This document shows, in pieces, positions 59,877 through 64,000 of a DNA stretch of 64,000 nt. Numbering within the stretch: position 1 is the first letter of the stretch; each line of letters begins with the position of its first letter. Position numbers and translations under genes: made by a program. This DNA is from DASRWT01 sp963748485 (GTDB taxonomy: Bacteria > Methylomirabilota > Methylomirabilia > Rokubacteriales > CSP1-6). A model generated the notes under the pieces. It did not search any database, was not told where the DNA came from, and was given only the letters and a program-made list of their open reading frames with translations. Where the stretch lies: contig CAVVJF010000019.1 of NCBI GenBank assembly GCA_963748485.1, positions 186,001 through 250,000 on the forward strand, read 5' to 3'.

Positions 59877-62800
59877 ATGAATCCCTTCCTCATCCAGCTC
59901 GCTGAGCTCTGCGGCACCGAGCGCACCCGCGCGAAGTGGGTGATCGTCCCCACGCACACGCTCGGGCACACGCTGGGCGAGCGGCTCGCGCTCGACGGCA
60001 GCGGCTGGGTAAACCTCCGCTTCACCACGCCGCTTGACCTGGCGCTGCCGATGGCGGCCCCCTTCCTGGTCGAGCGCGGCATCGATCCCGCCCCCGACGG
60101 CATCGGGCCGGCCCTGATCATGCGCCTGCTGCTCGAGCTGCCCTCGACCGTGCCCAAGTACTTCCGAAGGCTGGCGGAGCAGCCGGAGATGGCCGAAGCG
60201 CTCTGGGCCACCATCGCCGAGTTGCGCATGGCCGGCGTCACCGCGGCGGCGCTGCCGCGCGAGCCGTTCGTGAACGCCAGCAAGCACGCGGAGCTACAAG
60301 CGCTACTCGCAAGCTACGAGGCACACCTGGCATCACGCCGGCTCGCCGATCGGGCCGACGTCTACCGCGAGGCCTTCCTTCACCTGGACGTCTGCCCGAT
60401 CCTGGCCACCGACCTCCGCATCGAGCTCCCCACCATCATCTGGACCCCGCTCGAGCGCCGGCTTCTTGACGCTCTGCCCGGCGTCCGAATCGTCCCACGA
60501 GCGCTGGACCTGCCCGGGCTGGACGTGCCGAGGCGGATGACAAGCCTCGCCTCCCCCATGGACGCCGCACCCCCCGCGCCGGCTTCGAACGCGGAGCGTC
60601 TGGCGCTGCTGATGAACCCGGCGGGCGCCCCCCCGAGCGACGACACGCTCACCATGTTCGCGGCCGGCGGCCGGGAGGCCGAGGTGGAGGAGGTCTTCCG
60701 CCGCATCGCGAAGGCTCGAAACGCGCTCGACCGGGTGGAGATCGCCTGCCCCAGGGCCGAGCAGGCCGCGCTCGTCTGGGAGAAGGCGCAGCGTCACGAG
60801 TGGCCGGTGACGATCGGCCCCGGCATCCCGATCACGCTCACCCGGCCGGGGCGGGCCCTGCTTGCCTTCTGCGAGTGGGTGGCCGGCGGGCTGGCCGCGA
60901 GCCAGCTGCGGCGGATGCTCCAGTCCGGCGACGTGCGGCTGGAGCTCGACGGGCTCACCGCGGGCCAGGCCGCGCGCCTCCTGGCGCGGGCCCAGGCCAC
61001 GTGGGGACGGCAGACCTACGCGGCCGTCGCTCCGCGTGCTCATCGAAGGCCACCGGCGCCGAGCGGCCGATCCGGAGCAATCCGACGAAGCGCGCGCGCG
61101 GTACGCCGAACGAGCCGCGCAGGCGAAGCACTTGCTGCAGTGGATGACGGAGCTGCTGGCGCTGGTGCCGGAGCCCTCCCTGGCCCCACTCGGGCAGTGG
61201 CTCGACGCGGCCGTCGCCTTCGTGAAGACCTTCGCGCGGAAGAGCAGCGAGCTGGACGGCGAGGCCGCCGTGGCGCTCACGGAGGCGCTGGCCGACCTGC
61301 GGGCCCTCGGCGATCTGGCGCGGCCGGCGTCCGACGCGCTCGCTCTGATCCGCAGTCGAGTCGACGGCCTCACCGTCGGCGGCGACCGCGCGCGGCCGGG
61401 CCACTTGCACGTCACGACCCTGGCCGACGCGGGCCACGCGGGGCGCCCGAACACGTTCGTGATCGGCCTCGAGGAAGGCGGCGTGTTTCCGGCCCTGGTG
61501 GAGGACCCGGTGCTGCTCGACTCCGAGCGCCGGGGGATCGATCAATCCCTGCGCACCTCGGAGGATCGCGCGGGCGAAGCGCTGTACCGCATCGTCGCGC
61601 GGCTGGGCAGCCTGAGCGGCCACGTCTGCCTGAGCTATTCGTGTCGCGACCTGCGGCAAGCGCGCGCCACGTTCCCCTCGTGGGTGCTGCTCCAGGCGGT
61701 GCGCGTGCTGAAGCCCGGGGAAACCTGGACCTACGAGCGGCTGGCGGACGAGCTGGGCGAACCCGTCTCCGCGGTGCCGGCCGAGGCGAGCCAGGCGCTA
61801 TGCGACGCCGGCTGGTGGCTGGCGGGCCTGCGGGAGGCCGATGCCTCGGCCGTCGCCCCCGTCCGCGAGGCCTTCCCCGCGCTGGAGCAGGGCGCGCTCG
61901 CCGAGGCCGCACGCGCTTCCGATGTCTTCACTGAGTACGACGGCCTGGTTCCCGAGGCGGGGCCGCTCCTCGATCCGCGCGTGTCCGGGGCCGTGGTGTC
62001 GCCCACCAGCCTCGAGGAGCTGGCCAAGTGCCCCTTCCGCTACTTCCTCCAGCGCGGGCTCGGGCTCGATCCCGTCGAGGATGCCGAGCCGGACCCCGAC
62101 GTCTGGCTCGACCCGATGACCCGCGGCACGATCCTGCACGATCTCTTCGCGATCATCATGCGCGAGCTCCGGGCCCAGGCGGAGACGCCGGACCCGGCGC
62201 GCCACGGGGCGAGGCTGCGCGAGCTCGGTCTGGCCGCGCTGGCCACGCATCGTGCGCTGGTCCCTCCACCCTCCGATGGCGTCTACGAGCGGGAAGAGCG
62301 CGAGCTGCTGAACGATCTCGCGCTCTTCCTCAAGTTCGAATCCGAGGACTGCAACGGGCGCCGGCCGCTCGGCTTCGAGGTGGCGCTTCGGCGGCGCGAC
62401 CGAGGGCGAGACGCTCGGCCAGCGCGAGCCGGTCACCATCGACCTCGGCGACGGGCTCCGCTTCAAGCTGCGCGGCCGCATCGACCGCATCGACAAGCTG
62501 GCCGATGGCACCTACGAGGCCGTGGACTACAAGACCGGCGGCGCGTTTCTGCCCGGTGGGCTCGACGCCACGTTCGCGGGCGGCCGGCAGCTCCAGCACG
62601 CGCTCTACGCGCTGGCCGCCGCCGAGCTGCTGCGCCAGACCGACGCGCAGGCCCGTGTGGCCGGCTCGCTACTACTTCCCCACCGGACGCGGCCGCCGCG
62701 AGCGCCAGGTCCGCGCCGGCGTCGACCCAGGCGCAGGCGGCCGAGGTCCTGCGCGACCTCTTCGATCTGCTCGCCGCCGGCGCCTTCGTGCACACGCCGG

Positions 62801-62937
62801 CCGAGGACGACGATTGCCGATTCTGCGAGTTCGGTCGCGCATGCGGCCAGCAGGCCGCCGAGCGCGCGCAGGCAAAGATCGGCCAGGCGGAGAACGCGGC
62901 CCTCGAGGCCTACCGGAAGCTGAGCGCACATGGCTGA
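59877..62937 (+). pseudogene. AddB-like PD-(D/E)XK nuclease gene, frameshifted
   Basis: The three frames together encode an AddB/RexB-like subunit of about 1000 residues. Frame 1 covers the helicase-like N-terminus to about 61028. A second frame covers the middle and the first Fe-S cysteine (K-C-P-F-R-Y-F-L-Q) up to about 62386, where an extra C shifts the frame. The third carries the nuclease motif (A-V-D-Y-K-T-G-G) to about 62663. A short fourth piece follows, and the second frame resumes at about 62728 with C-R-F-C-E-F-G-R-A-C-G, the cluster cysteines. Four shifts in one gene, while 59 kb upstream shows none, mean either a dead gene or local sequence errors. The addA-like gene overlaps its end by eight bases. 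Confidence 0.75.
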
Positions 62938-64000
62938 GCCGCGCCCCGCACCCGATCAGCCCGCCCGGGACCTGATCCGCGAGCGACTCGACATCAACCT
63001 GCTCGTCGAGGCCGGTGCCGGCTCCGGCAAGACCGAGTGCCTCGCGCAGCGGATGGCGGCCGGCGTGCTGGAGGGCCGCTACACGGTCGAGCAGATGGCC
63101 GCGGTCACCTTCACGCGCAAGGCGGCCGCGGAGCTTCGCGGCCGCTTCCAGCTCACGCTGGAGCGCGCGCTGGCCGCGGAGCGGGACGACGCCAGGCGGC
63201 AGCGCGCGCAGCAGGCCCTGCGGCATCTCGAGCGCCTCTTCGCCGGCACCATCCACGCCTTCTGCGCCCACCTGCTTCGCGAGCGTCCCGTCGAGGCCGG
63301 CGTGGCGCCGGGCTTCGCCGAGCTGGACGAGATCGCCGAGCTGCACCAGCGTCGCCGCGCCTGGCGCGACTACCTCGACCGTCAGCGGGCGCTGGGCTCG
63401 CCCGCGCTACAGGAGCTGATCGCCTGCGGCGTGAAGCCGGACGATCTCGACCGCGCGTTCGACACCGTCTGCAACTACGCCGAGGTCGCGTTTCCCGCGG
63501 GCGAGGCGCCGCGGCCCGACTCCGCGCCGGCGCGTGACGCGCTGGACCGCTTCTGGAAGGCGCTCCACGCGCTGCTGCCGGGCCCGATCGATCGCGACAC
63601 GACCTGCACGGTGCAGCAGACGATGCGGCGACTTCGCGCGGCGGCTCCGGGTGGCGTCGCTCGAGGAGCCACGCGTGATCGCGGAGCTCATCGCCGAATG
63701 GCCCACCGAGCCTAGCATCGTGCAAAAGTGGTGGGCGAACGATAACGCGAGCAAGAAGGCCATCAAGGGGAAGATCGCGGGACTCTTCGCCGAGCTCCAC
63801 GCGGTCGCCCAGCCCTTCCTCGACGCCTGGTGTCAGTACGTCTATCGCCTCGCGCTGACGCTGCTGATCGAAGGGCGGGAGTTCGCCGCCGAGGCCCGCC
63901 GCCGCGCGGTCACGCTCAACTACGGCGACCTGCTCCAGTACGCCGCGACCTTGCTCCGCGAGCAGCCGGAGGTCCGGGAAGCGCTCCAGCGGAAGTACCG
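62930..64000 (+). CDS. AddA-like UvrD/RecB helicase-nuclease, partial and frameshifted
   Basis: The N-terminal part of a UvrD/RecB-type helicase running off the window. The Walker A motif E-A-G-A-G-S-G-K-T is near residue 28, then T-F-T-R-K-A-A-A-E-L-R (motif Ia) and G-T-I-H-A-F-C-A. The first frame stops at 63715; the true continuation (R-V-A-S-L-E-E-P-R-V-I-A-E-L) shifts frame near 63640 and remains open to the last base, including L-N-Y-G-D-L-L. Together with the preceding AddB-like gene it would form an AddAB-type double-strand-break resection enzyme. Confidence 0.75.

Overview
This is a 64 kb, GC-rich, gene-dense bacterial window. It encodes a Gram-negative envelope: a TamB/TamA (Omp85) pair with a SurA-like chaperone, a secreted lipoprotein, and Tat and Sec exported proteins. 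It also uses sigma-54 control, with two enhancer-binding proteins and at least two strong -24/-12 promoters. No rRNA, tRNA, CRISPR array, integrase or complete transposon was seen. An orphan Tat-exported substrate-binding protein, many peptidases and hydrolases, and a large regulator fused to ATPase and TPR modules suggest an uncultivated soil-type lineage such as Rokubacteria/Methylomirabilota. No marker gene is present, so that assignment is a guess.

Layout. 0-3.2 kb: small stress or detoxification enzymes (DinB-fold, PPOX-fold, SnoaL-fold, epoxide-hydrolase-like) and a secreted phosphodiester glycosidase. 3.2-7.0 kb: a sensorless sigma-54 activator, a textbook sigma-54 promoter, a Gln/Pro-rich low-complexity protein and a cytoplasmic subtilase. 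7-14.5 kb: Fic protein with a palindromic operator, GlsB/YeaQ, HflX, a large subtilase lipoprotein flanked by a perfect 106-bp duplication of the hflX 3' end, and an M23 peptidase. 14.7-18.8 kb: an ABC exporter with a destroyed ATPase site, a class III cyclase-domain protein and a membrane-tailed GDSL esterase. 19-27.2 kb: tamB-tamA-surA-like operon. 27.2-31.3 kb: RelE-type toxin-antitoxin, cupin, DUF502, substrate-binding protein and two small proteins. 31.4-34.1 kb: groES-groEL divergent from an Hsp20 with a natural His6 run. 34.1-37.6 kb: small membrane proteins, then a trypsin-like protease, a small partner domain and an SGNH hydrolase.

38.1-44.8 kb: a probable operon of a cyclooxygenase-like heme peroxidase, an epoxide hydrolase and a double FAD oxidase, which together look like an oxylipin-type pathway. 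A 1370-residue sigma-54/pseudo-cyclase/ATPase/TPR regulator converges on it. Divergent from that regulator is a second strong sigma-54 promoter with an upstream inverted repeat and a small protein. 49.7-52 kb: a MauE-double-thioredoxin fusion coupled to a 26-Cys exported protein. 52.6-59 kb: a membrane patatin coupled to a 1378-residue pentapeptide-repeat protein with seven 143-144-residue super-repeats and a channel-like C-terminus. 59.9-64 kb: addB/addA-like recombination nuclease genes broken by at least five frameshifts, either real decay or contig-end errors.
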